Shown one piece after another: positions 42,134 through 51,104 of a DNA stretch of 64,000 bases. Under the pieces are notes generated by a model. The model saw only the letters and a program-made list of their open reading frames with translations, ran no database searches and was not told where the DNA came from. The number at the start of each line of letters is the position of its first letter. Position 1 is the first letter of the stretch. Origin of the DNA: Saccharopolyspora shandongensis (lineage in GTDB: Bacteria; Actinomycetota; Actinomycetes; Mycobacteriales; Pseudonocardiaceae). The DNA lies in assembly GCF_900106995.1 (NCBI RefSeq), contig NZ_FNOK01000041.1, forward strand, positions 1-64,000, in the 5' to 3' direction. The position numbers and the translations under genes were made by a program.

Positions 42134-43059
42134 CCGAGGACGCCGAAGGACCCAAGGTCGGACAGCTGGACACCGCGGAGACCGCGGTCGTCCGGTCCGG
42201 CCGCCGCCAGCCGACCCAGGCCGACGGCAGCGTCGAGGGCTACCGCGCGAAGCGGACCCTGCCGGTGCGGGTGGAGCTGGCGCGGCAGCTGCGGCGCCGC
42301 CGCACCCGGCTGGCGCTGGGCTTCCTGGCCGTGCTGCCGTTCCTCCTGCTGCTGGCCTTCGAGCTCGGCGACGACGGCGGGCAGCGCGGCCGCACGCTGG
42401 CCGACATCGCCACCGCCAGCGGCCTGAACTTCGCGGTGTTCACGCTGTTCGCCTCGACCAACTTCCTGCTGGTCGTGGTGGTGGCGTTGTTCTTCGGCGA
42501 CACTGTGGCCAGCGAGGCGTCCTGGTCGAGCCTGCGGTACCTGCTCGCCGCGCCCATCCCCCGCACCCGGCTGCTCCGGCAGAAGGCTGTCGTTTCGGCG
42601 CTGCTGGCGGGTTTCGGGTTGGTGCTGCTGTCGGCGGTCGCGCTCGGCGTGGGCCTGCTTTGGTACGGCAGCGGCGACCTGGTCAGCACCACCGGCGAGG
42701 CGGTGCCGTTCCCGACCGGGGTGGTCAGCATCGCGGCGGCCACGGTCTACCTGGCGGTGCACCTGACCTGGATCGCCGGGCTGGCCCTGTTCCTGAGCGT
42801 CAGCACGGACGCGCCGCTGGGCGCGGTCGGCGGTGCGGTGGTGGTGTCGATCCTGTCGGAGATCCTGGACCAGATCACGGCGCTGGGAGACCTGCGGAAC
42901 TACCTTCCGACGCACTACTCGACGGCCTACTCGGACCTGCTGGGCCACGACGTCGACTGGACGGCGATGACGCACGGGGCGTTCTCCGGCCTGGCGTACG
43001 CGGCGGTCTTCGGCGCCCTGGCGATCTGGCGCTTCAACCACAAGGACATCACCAGCTGA
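42130..43059 (+). CDS. ABC transporter permease (ABC-2 type)
   Basis: 309 residues, start GTG 42130 overlapping the ATPase stop (GTGA). About 70 hydrophilic residues precede six helices: ALGFLAVLPFLLLLAF, LNFAVFTLFASTNFLLVVVVALFFG, then SEASWSSLRYLLAAPIPRTRLLRQKA, a segment typical of ABC-2 permeases, and three more helices. Works with the ATPase domain of the fused protein. Likely an exporter; the substrate is unknown. A family 1 repeat begins seven bases after its stop. Confidence 0.87.
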   Translation: MTEDAEGPKVGQLDTAETAVVRSGRRQPTQADGSVEGYRAKRTLPVRVELARQLRRRRTRLALGFLAVLPFLLLLAFELGDDGGQRGRTLADIATASGLNFAVFTLFASTNFLLVVVVALFFGDTVASEASWSSLRYLLAAPIPRTRLLRQKAVVSALLAGFGLVLLSAVALGVGLLWYGSGDLVSTTGEAVPFPTGVVSIAAATVYLAVHLTWIAGLALFLSVSTDAPLGAVGGAVVVSILSEILDQITALGDLRNYLPTHYSTAYSDLLGHDVDWTAMTHGAFSGLAYAAVFGALAIWRFNHKDITS

Positions 43060-43065
43060 CGAAAG

Positions 43066-43285
43066 CTGTTTTCAGACTCGTTTTGCGTGGCGGTGCGGGT
43101 CGCGACCCCCCTGCAGGAATTACAGACGCCTTCTCACTGTGGGATCCCCGACTTACGTATGAACCAATACGCGGCATCGGGGACTGGCCTCGCCAAGAAC
43201 CCCGACGGGGTGGGCACCGTCTGAGAACCCGCGGCGGTGCAAGTTGCGAGAGTGGGCTGAGCGGCTGCGCCGCTTCAAAGAAAAA
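43066..43285 (+). repeat. dispersed structured repeat, family 1, copy 5
   Basis: CAGACTCGTTTTGCGTGGCG, GTGCGGGT, central CCCCGA/TCGGGG with inner CGTAT/ATACG, extra hairpin ACCCC-GAC-GGGGT, CTGAGAACCCGCGGCGGTGC and the end hairpin GAGCGGC-TGC-GCCGCTT (43259-43275; one outer G-T pair). It lies between the permease stop and the convergent sigma factor. Confidence 0.85.
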
Positions 43286-43338
43286 GATCAAACCACCTGC
43301 AAACAGGTGGGGTTGCGCCGGAAGTACTCACGATCCTG

Positions 43339-44379
43339 TCAGGGCAGCTCGGTGGGCAGGTCGAAGGGCGGGAAGTGGTCGCGGCCGATGAACGACGTGA
43401 TCTCGGCGATGCGGTCGTCGCGCAGCGTCAGCACGTTGACCGACCAGGCCAGGTGCGCGCCGGCCTCGTCGTCCCAGAGGTAGCAGCCCACCGCGGGCTG
43501 GCCGTTGGCGGTGGTCCGGAGATGCCGCCAGGAGCCGCAGACCAGCGGGACGTGCACGGCGAAGTCGGTGACGGCCTCGATGCCGCGGTACCAGTGCCGC
43601 ATCGGCGGCATGGACCACGTGACGTCCTCGGTCAGCAGCGCGACCAGCGCGTCGGCGTCGCCGTGTTCCAGCGCCGCGGCGAACCCGTCGACGATCTCGT
43701 GCAGGCGCGCGTCGTCGATCTCCCGCAGCGCCTGCTGCTGGGTGCGGGCCGGGACCCGCTCCGCGACGACCTTGCGGGCGCGCGCCAGGGCCGAGTTCAC
43801 CGACGTGGTCGTGGTGTTCATGGTGGCGGCGATCTCGGCAGCGGAGAATCCGAGCACCTCGAAGAGCAGCAGCGCCGCCCGCTGGTTGCCCGGCAGGTGT
43901 TGCAGCGCCGCGACGAAGGCGAGTTCGACGGCTTCGCGCTGCTCGTAGCGCGAAGCCGGGCCGGCCGGGCCGTCGCCGAGGCCCGCGTCCGGGTAGGGCC
44001 CCAGCCAGGCGACTTCGGTCACCGGAACATCGCCGGTCACGGCGCGGTCGCTGGCCGGGCCGAGGTCGACGGGCAGCGCCCGCTTGCCGCGCGCTTCGAT
44101 CGCGTCCAGGCAGGTGCGGGTGGCCACGGTGTAGAGCCATGAGCGCAGCGAGCTGCGGCCCTCGAAGCGTGCGAGGCCGCGCCACGCCCGCAGGAGCGCG
44201 TCCTGCAACGCGTCGTCGGCGTCGTAGGTGGAGCCGAGCATGCGGTAGCAGTGCGCGTGCAGCTCGCGGCGCAGCGGCTTCACGAGCCGGGTGAACGCGG
44301 CGTCGTCACCGCCACGCGCCTGCGCCAGGTCGTCCTCCACCACCGGATCCGAAGTCCGCGCGGAAAAAACTTCGCTCAC
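43339..44379 (-). CDS. ECF sigma-70 factor with C-terminal SnoaL-like domain
   Basis: 346 residues from GTG 44379-44377. Region 2: FTRLVKPLRRELHAHCYRMLGSTYDADDALQDALLRAWRGLARFEGRSSLRSWLYTVATRTCLD. Region 4: LQHLPGNQRAALLLFEVLGFSAAEIAATMNTTTTSVNSALARARKVV. Residues about 225-340 form a SnoaL/NTF2-like domain (GDADALVALLTEDVTWSMPPM). This is the SigX5/SigG-like ECF group (TIGR02960-like) in which the extra domain replaces an anti-sigma factor. Divergent from a DinB gene 76 bases away, which may be a target. Confidence 0.88.
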   Translation of the reverse strand: MSEVFSARTSDPVVEDDLAQARGGDDAAFTRLVKPLRRELHAHCYRMLGSTYDADDALQDALLRAWRGLARFEGRSSLRSWLYTVATRTCLDAIEARGKRALPVDLGPASDRAVTGDVPVTEVAWLGPYPDAGLGDGPAGPASRYEQREAVELAFVAALQHLPGNQRAALLLFEVLGFSAAEIAATMNTTTTSVNSALARARKVVAERVPARTQQQALREIDDARLHEIVDGFAAALEHGDADALVALLTEDVTWSMPPMRHWYRGIEAVTDFAVHVPLVCGSWRHLRTTANGQPAVGCYLWDDEAGAHLAWSVNVLTLRDDRIAEITSFIGRDHFPPFDLPTELP

Positions 44380-44455
44380 GATCGACGATTCTGCCGCATC
44401 GCGGGAGTCCCTGTGTCGACCTGACATCGACCGCTCGCCCAGGAGGCGATCCACC

Positions 44456-45046
44456 ATGGCCGAGGCCGATCTGAAAGCCGATCTCCACCGGTACCTGCGG
44501 GAGGCGCGCGCGGCGCTGCTGTGGAAGCTGGACGGGCTTCCCGAGCGCGACATCCGCCGCCCGCTGACGCCGACCGGCACCAACCTGCTGGGGTTGGTCA
44601 AGCACCTGATCACCGTCGAGCTGCTGTACCTGAGCCACGTCTTCGGCGAGCCCTTCGACGAGCCGGTGGCCTGGTTCCGGCCGGACGCCGAGCCCAACGC
44701 GGACCTGTGGGCCACCGCCGACGAATCCCGGGAGTACATCGTCGGGTTGTACCGGCGGGCGTGCGAGCACTCGGACGGCACGATCGCGGCGCTGCCGCTG
44801 GATGCGGCCGGTCATGTGGAGTGGTTCGCCGAGCCGGACCGGCAGACGACGCTGCACGGGATCCTGCTGCACATGATCGCGGAGACGAACCGGCACGCCG
44901 GGCACGCGGACGTCGTGCGGGAGCTGATCGACGGCGCCGTCGGCCTGCACGAGGACGTCCCGATGATGGCCTCCGGCGATCCGGAGTGGTGGGCGGACTA
45001 CCGGAACCGGCTGGAGCTGATCGCCGCCGGCGCCGCCCCGAGCTGA
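44456..45046 (+). CDS. DinB family protein (DUF664-like)
   Basis: 196 residues from ATG 44456 after AGGAGG. RYLREARAALLWKLDGLPERDIRRPLTPTGTNLLGLVKHLITVELLYLSHVFG carries the first metal-binding His, and LHGILLHMIAETNRHAGHADVVRELIDG the last pair. Four-helix-bundle metal enzyme of unknown substrate, related to but distinct from the one at 17.1 kb. Position back to back with an ECF sigma factor suggests stress control. Confidence 0.86.
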   Translation: MAEADLKADLHRYLREARAALLWKLDGLPERDIRRPLTPTGTNLLGLVKHLITVELLYLSHVFGEPFDEPVAWFRPDAEPNADLWATADESREYIVGLYRRACEHSDGTIAALPLDAAGHVEWFAEPDRQTTLHGILLHMIAETNRHAGHADVVRELIDGAVGLHEDVPMMASGDPEWWADYRNRLELIAAGAAPS

Positions 45047-45154
45047 CCGGTTCGGCGGGGCTCGGCCGCGGTCCGCCGAGCCCGCCACGGCGTTCCGCGC
45101 CGGCAGCGCCGAACCACTTCGATCCACTGTGGACCGATGAATTGATCGACCCCG

Positions 45155-45199
45155 CCGGCCCGCCGCGAAAAGGATCAAGGACAATTCGCGGCGGGCCGG
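45155..45199 (+). terminator. strong hairpin after the DinB gene
   Basis: CCGGCCCGCCGCGAA pairs with its exact complement over 15 positions with a 15-base loop, 108 bases past the stop codon. Confidence 0.75.
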
Positions 45200-45626
45200 T
45201 TTCACCGACAGCCGCCGCGCGGAGCTGAGCCGAGCGCCGGATCGTATATACCCGAATGGAGCAGCGAAGCCTCGCCACCTGCGAGGACATCCGCCGCCGC
45301 AGCCCGCCCGGACCGGGATCTCCGCAGCTCAGCAGCCACTCGACCGGGCGCCCGGGCAATGCGCGGGGCCGCTCCCGGTGGGCGTCGCGCTCAGTGAGCG
45401 GAGTCGCGGATTCCACATCCGGACGGGAAGTTTGGCCACGTCGCGCCGGGTAATCCGCGTCATTCCAATAGGTCGGCCCCCTGCCTATTCAGCTCTCATT
45501 AGTGTCGCTAGGATCACCCTCGGTGATAAAGTTGATCAACTAGTGAGCACCAGTAGTCCCAGCGGTGACGCCCCGACCACAGGCACGCGTGCCCGTCGCC
45601 GAACATTCCCCGTACCAAGGACGCTG
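45200..45626. promoter_or_regulatory. conservon upstream region, no gene seen
   Basis: About 430 bases without supported coding sequence ahead of the conservon. GTATATAC near 45244 and an AT-richer stretch near 45480-45540 (TTGATCAACTAG, just before 45543) are the likely promoter parts. Confidence 0.4.
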
Positions 45627-47369
45627 ATGTCAGAGTTACCCCCGCCGGCCGCAGGTTCCGAGCAGGCGCCCGGATCGCGGCTCAGCAGCACGGACGACGA
45701 CCTGCGGAGTCGATTGTTGCGGCTGGTCATGGTGCACCTGGCCGCCATGGCAGTGTTGGGGATCGCCGCCGCTGCCGTGCTCGCCACCAATCCCTCCGAC
45801 GTGCTCCGCTACTCGGTGCTCGGCGGCGGCCTGGTCGGCTGCGCAGCCATCGCGATCATCGCCTTCAACCGGGTCAACGCCACGGCGGCCGCCGTCGACC
45901 GGGAGATCGCCGAATCCTCCCAGCGCGCCAAGCAGAGGATCGAGGAGTCCGCGCAGCACACGCAGCGGTGGATCGAATCCCTGCGCGCCACCGTCGAGCA
46001 GGGCAAGAACGAGTTCCCCCGGCTCGTGGAACAGGTTCGCGCGGGCGAGCCGCCCGCGCCGCGGTGGCCCGCCGACGACCCCGCCCCGGGCAGCCACCCC
46101 TTCGCGCTGCTCTCCCACGAGATCCGGCAGGCGCAGGCCGCCGCCGAGTTCGCCGTGGTCCGCATGCAGCAGGCTCCCGACGCCACCACCGGCGCCCCCG
46201 AGCCCAGCGTCGCGGTGTTCGCCAACATCGCGCGGCGGGTGCAGTCCCTCGCACACCGGGCGATCCAGCGGCTCGACGAGCTGGAGCAGCTGGTGGAGGA
46301 CCCGGATCTGCTCAAGGGCCTGTTCGCCGTCGACCACCTCGTGACCGGCATGCGCCGGCAGGCGGAAAGCCTCGCCGTGCTCGGCGGCTCGATGCCGCGG
46401 CGGCAGTGGAGCCGGCCGGTCCCCATGTACACCGTGCTGCGCTCCTCGGTCGCCGAGGTCGAGCACTACGCCCGTGTCAGGGTGCTGCCGCCGGTCGAAG
46501 GCACGCTCCACGGCCACGCCGTGGCCGACGTGATCCACCTGATCGCCGAGCTCGTCGAGAACGCCACCGCCTTCTCGGAACCCGACACCCAGGTCACGGT
46601 CAGCACCCAGCGGGTCACCGCCGGGCTGGCCATCGACATCCGGGACCGCGGGCTGGGTATGCGCCGGGCCGACCGGGGCAAGCTGAACGCGCTGCTCGCC
46701 GATCCCAGCGGCGTCGACCGCGACGAGCAGCTCAAGGACGGGCGGATCGGCCTGTACGTGGTCGCCCAGCTGGCCCAGCGGCACCACGTCGCCGTCGAGC
46801 TCGAGAACAACATGTACGGCGGAATCGACGCCCACGTCGTGGTTCCTCTCGGCCTGCTGGGCGACACCGACGAAGAGCAGCACCAGCCCGCGGTCGTCGA
46901 GGGCGCCGCGAGCGCCGCCGAGGCGCCCGAGCCGCAGCCGGTCATCGCCCCGGCTCCCGCGCTGCCCGCCGCACCGAACGGCGAGCGCGGCGGCGCGCAC
47001 CGTGCCCCCGCAAAGCGGGTACCGGTCCGGCAGTTCGATGCCTCGGTGCCCGCCGCGTCGTCGAACGGGACCGGCCCCGCGTCGTCGAACGGGACCAGCA
47101 CCGTGCAGTGGTACGGGCGGCACACGGGAGTCGTGCCCGAGGCCGCCGCGGGCGAGGACGCGATCGCCAACCCGCCGGGCAACACCGAACGCCCGCCGCT
47201 GCCCAAGCGCGACCGCGCCAAGTCCTACGTGGCGCCCCAGCTCGCCGGTGGCCCCAAGCCCGCCGAGGCTCCGCGCGGTGGACCGACCCCCGGCTTGTGG
47301 GCCGCATACCGACATGGCGCCAAAGGCGGCGCCCGCGACAACGACGGTCCGGGTGACCACGGCGCCTGA
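45627..47369 (+). CDS. conservon sensor histidine kinase-like protein (CvnA type)
   Basis: 580 residues. ATG 45627 follows AAGGA. Two helices lie close together (VHLAAMAVLGIAAAAVLAT, YSVLGGGLVGCAAIAIIAF), so the large extracellular sensor of classical CvnA proteins is missing. A coiled linker leads to the ATPase: N-box LIAELVENATAFSEPDTQV, G1 box DIRDRGLGM and a G2-like region. The last 150 residues are Pro/Ala-rich and hold a nine-residue tandem (ASSNGTGPASSNGT). First gene of a complete conservon; such units act as G-protein-coupled-like switches on membranes in streptomycetes. Confidence 0.88.
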   Translation: MSELPPPAAGSEQAPGSRLSSTDDDLRSRLLRLVMVHLAAMAVLGIAAAAVLATNPSDVLRYSVLGGGLVGCAAIAIIAFNRVNATAAAVDREIAESSQRAKQRIEESAQHTQRWIESLRATVEQGKNEFPRLVEQVRAGEPPAPRWPADDPAPGSHPFALLSHEIRQAQAAAEFAVVRMQQAPDATTGAPEPSVAVFANIARRVQSLAHRAIQRLDELEQLVEDPDLLKGLFAVDHLVTGMRRQAESLAVLGGSMPRRQWSRPVPMYTVLRSSVAEVEHYARVRVLPPVEGTLHGHAVADVIHLIAELVENATAFSEPDTQVTVSTQRVTAGLAIDIRDRGLGMRRADRGKLNALLADPSGVDRDEQLKDGRIGLYVVAQLAQRHHVAVELENNMYGGIDAHVVVPLGLLGDTDEEQHQPAVVEGAASAAEAPEPQPVIAPAPALPAAPNGERGGAHRAPAKRVPVRQFDASVPAASSNGTGPASSNGTSTVQWYGRHTGVVPEAAAGEDAIANPPGNTERPPLPKRDRAKSYVAPQLAGGPKPAEAPRGGPTPGLWAAYRHGAKGGARDNDGPGDHGA

Positions 47370-47413
47370 CCCCGCCTCGTCCGCACCGCATTGATCTCAA
47401 GGAGACGTTACCC

Positions 47414-47851
47414 ATGGCCAATGACCTGCCCGCTGGCCAGGCGTCGGACCTCGGTTGGCTGCTCGCCGACCTGCTCCGTCGGGTCCCGCACACCCGCTGC
47501 GCCCTGCTGGCTTCCACGGATGGGCTCAAGCGGCACTACCACGGCCTCGACGCCGACGAGGCGGACGCCCTCGCGGCGTGGGCCGCCGCACAGTGCTCCC
47601 TCGCCCGCAACGGCGGGGCCCGCTTCGGCGCGGGTGACGGGGTCCGCCAGGTCGTGGTGGAGTTCGACGACCTGCTGTTCTTCGTCTCCGCCGCCGGCGT
47701 CGGCGCGGTCCTCGTCGTGATCGCCTATCCGGACGCCGACGCCAGCGTCCTCGGCTACGAGATCGCCCAGCTCGTCAAGCGCGTTCCGTCGCACCTGACC
47801 ACGGCCATGCGCCAGCCCGCCGCCGCGCGGTCGGGCGAGGTGAGCGGCTGA
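47414..47851 (+). CDS. roadblock/LC7 domain protein (CvnB type)
   Basis: 145 residues after AAGGAGA. LGWLLADLLRRVPHTRCALLASTDGLKRHYHGLDADEADALAAWAAAQCSLARN and VVEFDDLLFFVSAAGVGAVLVVIAYPDADASVLGYEIAQLVKRV are the Roadblock/LC7 fold. In conservons this protein is the likely GTPase-activating or scaffold partner of the small G protein. The DUF742 gene starts two bases after its stop. Confidence 0.9.
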   Translation: MANDLPAGQASDLGWLLADLLRRVPHTRCALLASTDGLKRHYHGLDADEADALAAWAAAQCSLARNGGARFGAGDGVRQVVVEFDDLLFFVSAAGVGAVLVVIAYPDADASVLGYEIAQLVKRVPSHLTTAMRQPAAARSGEVSG

Positions 47852-47853
47852 TC

Positions 47854-48213
47854 ATGTCGGTTTCGCCGGACAAACCCTGGGTCGACAGCGAAGCGGGGCC
47901 GCTGCTGCGCCCGTACTCCCTCACCAACGGCCGGACCAAGCCGACCGCGACCCTGACGCTGCAGTCGATGGTCCGGTCCACCGGCAGGATGGCGCCCGAC
48001 CGCATCGAGCCCATGCACGCCAAGATGCTGGAGCTGTGCCGGTACGCCACGTCGGTCGCCGAGGTGTCGGCGCACCTGCACCAGCCCGCCGTGGTCACCA
48101 AGGTCCTGCTCTCGGACCTCATCGACTGGGGTGCCGTCACCACCCGACTGCCCGACGACCTGCCCGACCTAGGACAACTGGAGGCATTGCTCCATGGTCT
48201 CCAACAACTCTGA
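47854..48213 (+). CDS. DUF742 protein (CvnC type)
   Basis: 119 residues. LLRPYSLTNGRTKPTATLTLQSMV and the winged-helix-like LELCRYATSVAEVSAHLHQPAVVTKVLLSDLIDWGAVTTR are the standard DUF742 pattern. Third gene of the conservon, overlapping the GTPase start by 20 bases, which implies tight translational coupling. Biochemical role is not established; probable adaptor of the GTPase. Confidence 0.9.
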   Translation: MSVSPDKPWVDSEAGPLLRPYSLTNGRTKPTATLTLQSMVRSTGRMAPDRIEPMHAKMLELCRYATSVAEVSAHLHQPAVVTKVLLSDLIDWGAVTTRLPDDLPDLGQLEALLHGLQQL

Positions 48214-48766
48214 CCTCTTCCCGACCGCGTTCAAGTTCCTCGTCGCGGGCGGGTTCGGCGTCGGGAAGACCACGTTCGTCCGATCGGTCAGCGAGATCGA
48301 GCCGCTGACCACCGAGGAAACGCTGACCGTCGCCAGCATCGGCACCGATGACCTGGCCGGGGTCGGCGACAAGAGCACCACCACCGTCGCCATGGACTTC
48401 GGGCGCATCACGTTCGCGCCGCAGAACATCGTGCTGTTCCTGTTCGGCACCCCGGGCCAGGAGCGGTTCTGGTTCATGTGGGACGACCTGGTGCACGGCG
48501 CGCTCGGCGCCGTCGTGCTCGCCGACACCCGGCGGCTGCAGGACTGCTTCGCCGCGGTCGAGTTCTTTGAACAGCGCGGCGTCGACTTCCTCGTCGCGGT
48601 GAACCAGTTCCCCGACGGCTTCCGCTACGGACCCGATGAGGTCCGGGAAGCGTTGGACATCAAGCCCCACGTGCCGGTCGTCCTGTGCGATGCCCGGGAT
48701 CGGCGCGCCGCGGCGGCGGCCCTGGCGCGCCTCACCGAGCACGTCCTCACCAATCGTCGCCTGTAG
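48194..48766 (+). CDS. small GTP-binding protein (CvnD type)
   Basis: 190 residues. Walker A AGGFGVGKTTFV, switch II LFGTPGQERFWFMWDD, and VNQF in place of the NKxD guanine motif are typical of the Cvn/MglA-like group. Partner of the roadblock protein and effector of the sensor-kinase-like protein. The arrangement A-B-C-D is complete, and a GAF gene follows 53 bases later. Confidence 0.92.
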   Translation: MVSNNSDLFPTAFKFLVAGGFGVGKTTFVRSVSEIEPLTTEETLTVASIGTDDLAGVGDKSTTTVAMDFGRITFAPQNIVLFLFGTPGQERFWFMWDDLVHGALGAVVLADTRRLQDCFAAVEFFEQRGVDFLVAVNQFPDGFRYGPDEVREALDIKPHVPVVLCDARDRRAAAAALARLTEHVLTNRRL

Positions 48767-48819
48767 CCGAAACGTGCAGGGACGGACGTGACGTTGACAG
48801 CACACAACCGCGCACAGGG

Positions 48820-49410
48820 ATGGAGTTCTTCTTGAATACCTACGATCCTCAGGGGACGACCACCTTCGACGACCAGGGCAATCGCATGCTGGAGCCTCAG
48901 GAGAGCGACAAGGTCGTGCGGTTGCGGGTGGCTCGACTGCGGGAGCTCGGCCTGCTGGGCCTGCAGCGGGACGAACAGCTTTCCGGCTTCGCGGCGAAGA
49001 TGACGGAGACGTTTCAAGCTGCCGTCGCGGTGGTCAACATCTTCGACGCCACGAATCAGAATTTCGTCGGCGCCCACATGCAGGCGGGCGGAGATGCTTC
49101 AAGCCTCACGGGCATGCCGAAGAACGTTGGTTGGTGCCCGCACACGCTAGCGCGGAAAAAGGCGTTTCCGCTCGGCAATGTCATGGCCTACCCGCGTTTC
49201 GCAGGGAACGTCCTCGTCGACGAGATGGGCGCGAAGTCCTATCTCGGGGCGCCGCTGATCGACGACACCGGCACCGCCTTGGGCACGGTCTGCGTGGTGG
49301 ACATCGTGGAGCGGGACTGGAACATGTCCGACGTAAACGCCATCAAGACGTTCGCCAAAGACGTGGTGCAGGGGATCTACCACCGGCAGGGCGGGATCGC
49401 GTTGCCCTGA
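48820..49410 (+). CDS. GAF domain protein at the end of the conservon
   Basis: 196 residues. Residues about 55-190 form a GAF domain (DEQLSGFAAKMTETFQAAVAVVNIFDATNQNFVGAH, SYLGAPLIDDTGTALGTVCVVDI). The start is ATG 48820; a TTG at 48832 preceded by GGGATGGAG is also possible. GAF proteins bind cyclic nucleotides, haem or other small ligands. Its place directly after cvnD suggests it is the sensory part missing from the short kinase (inference). A Cys-His pair (WCPHT) could bind a metal or haem. Confidence 0.8.
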   Translation: MEFFLNTYDPQGTTTFDDQGNRMLEPQESDKVVRLRVARLRELGLLGLQRDEQLSGFAAKMTETFQAAVAVVNIFDATNQNFVGAHMQAGGDASSLTGMPKNVGWCPHTLARKKAFPLGNVMAYPRFAGNVLVDEMGAKSYLGAPLIDDTGTALGTVCVVDIVERDWNMSDVNAIKTFAKDVVQGIYHRQGGIALP

Positions 49411-49422
49411 TCGCCGACACCG

Positions 49423-49461
49423 CGGTGCAGCTCGCGTGGACAGTCCGTGCGAGCCGCACCG
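49423..49461. terminator. hairpin between convergent genes
   Basis: CGGTGC-A-GCTCGC pairs with GCGAGC-C-GCACCG (12 pairs, one mismatch), loop 13 bases, between the GAF and acyl-CoA dehydrogenase stops. Confidence 0.65.
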
Positions 49462-49493
49462 CATCCGTGTCGTGCGGTGGGATCACGGTGCCG

Positions 49494-51104
49494 TCAACGC
49501 ATGAGCAGCGGATCCACGCAGTGTTCTTCGTCCGGTCTGCGCTGGTCGACGTCGCCGATCGTCTCCTCGTATCCGGCGATGTGGCTGAGTAGCGTCGACA
49601 CGGACGGAAGCTCCAGCCCCACGTCGCGTCGTGCTTCCGTCAGCCGCTGGCGCAGTTTGTGCTCGCACCACTGGGCGGTGTACGCGTGCATCTCGGAACG
49701 GGTCGCCGTCGAACTTGTCAACGCTGCCATGACAGACCAGCACAGCAGGTCTCCAAGCACGTTGTAGAGGATGTGTTGCTCCTGCTCGGTGACGGCGCGG
49801 AGGGCGGTGAACGAAGCGGCCTCGTCGACGAGGTCGGTCACCTGCCGGGATGCGGGGAAGGCATGGACGATTTCACCGAAGCCGGCCGGATTGCGGTGGA
49901 TCATCTTCCCGACGTAGACGGTGATGGCCTCAGTCGCTCCTTCGAAGATCCGGAAGAGACGGTAATCCCGGAAGAACGGCCCGACGATGTTCGTGTCCAG
50001 GAAACCTCGCGCTCCCAGCATCTGCAGGCTGCGGTCCACGACCGTGAACATCTCTTCCGATGCGATGATCTTCGCGACGAAGTAAAGCAGTTCCGGCGGC
50101 TGCTCCCCCATGTCGAGCTGGAACGTGAGGTGATCGAGCAGCGTCTCCACCGCCTGGGTCGCGGCCACCGCTTCGGTGAGGACCTGCTGAGTTCGGCCGT
50201 TGTCCACCAGCAGGCCCGTGGCGACGGTGCGACGCGTGGCGTACCGCGCCGCCACCTCCAGCGATCTTTTCATCGCTCCGACGCTGCCCGCGGCGAGCAC
50301 GAGCCGCGCGAGCATGAAGGCCGCGTTCGCGGCGGTGATCCCCTCACCTTCGGCGCCGAGCATCCAGTCCGCCGGCACTCGCATGTCCTTGAAGGTCAAG
50401 ATGTTTTGCGGCACGGCCTTCAGGCCCAAGGTCAGCAGCTCGGGACCGGCGGTGAAGCCCGGGGTGGTGGTGTCGACGACGAAGCCGGCGTATCCCAGTT
50501 GCTCGCCGTGCTCGTCGCAGAGCCGGGTGAAGACGTTCAGGTAGTGGGAAGCGGCGCCGAGGCTGATCCACCGCTTCGTGCCGTTGATCGTGTAGCTGCC
50601 ATCCCGGTTCCTGGTCGCGCAGGTGGTCATGGCACGCAGGTTCGAGCCCATGCCCGGCTCGCTGGCCGCGCTCGTGGTCAGGCTCTTTCCCTGGGCCAGC
50701 AACGGAAGGACGTCGGCTTTGACTCGGTCAGACGCGTGCTGCATGATCGGCGGGATGCCGACCGCGTTCTGCACGGCGGTCATGACGAACAGGTTGCAGT
50801 CGATGGCTGCGAGTTGTTCCATGATCCGGAACGTGTCCCGGTAGCTCAGTTCCTGTCCCTGGTACCGGCGTGGAACCTGAAGCCCCAGCAGCCCGGCGTC
50901 GGCGAACTCGGGCACTACGCCGAGGTCGATGGATCGACGCTCGTCCATTCTCCGCGAGTCGAGTCGTTCCCGCGCGTACCAGCGGAGGAACTCCAGTATT
51001 TCCACGGCTTTGCCGGACGGCATTGCGGTTTCGGCAGGGAGGTTCCAATGCAGTTCTTCATTGGACGTCCTGTCGAAAGCGCGCTGGTTCAGGTCTGATG
51101 TCAC
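49494..51104 (-). CDS. acyl-CoA dehydrogenase-like flavoprotein
   Basis: 536 residues from GTG 51104-51102 after GGAGGAG. YARERLDSRRMDE starts the helical domain, TTSAASEPGMGSNLRAMTTCATRNRDGSYTINGTKRWISLGAASHYL is the flavin/substrate core, and RSLQMLGARGFLDTNIVGPFFRDYRLFRIFEGATEAITVYVG the C-terminal domain. The last 130 residues (DEAASFTALRAVTEQEQHILYNVL onward) extend beyond the typical length. It stands alone with no CoA ligase or hydratase nearby, so it may serve a specialised route rather than beta-oxidation. Confidence 0.83.
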   Translation of the reverse strand: MTSDLNQRAFDRTSNEELHWNLPAETAMPSGKAVEILEFLRWYARERLDSRRMDERRSIDLGVVPEFADAGLLGLQVPRRYQGQELSYRDTFRIMEQLAAIDCNLFVMTAVQNAVGIPPIMQHASDRVKADVLPLLAQGKSLTTSAASEPGMGSNLRAMTTCATRNRDGSYTINGTKRWISLGAASHYLNVFTRLCDEHGEQLGYAGFVVDTTTPGFTAGPELLTLGLKAVPQNILTFKDMRVPADWMLGAEGEGITAANAAFMLARLVLAAGSVGAMKRSLEVAARYATRRTVATGLLVDNGRTQQVLTEAVAATQAVETLLDHLTFQLDMGEQPPELLYFVAKIIASEEMFTVVDRSLQMLGARGFLDTNIVGPFFRDYRLFRIFEGATEAITVYVGKMIHRNPAGFGEIVHAFPASRQVTDLVDEAASFTALRAVTEQEQHILYNVLGDLLCWSVMAALTSSTATRSEMHAYTAQWCEHKLRQRLTEARRDVGLELPSVSTLLSHIAGYEETIGDVDQRRPDEEHCVDPLLMR

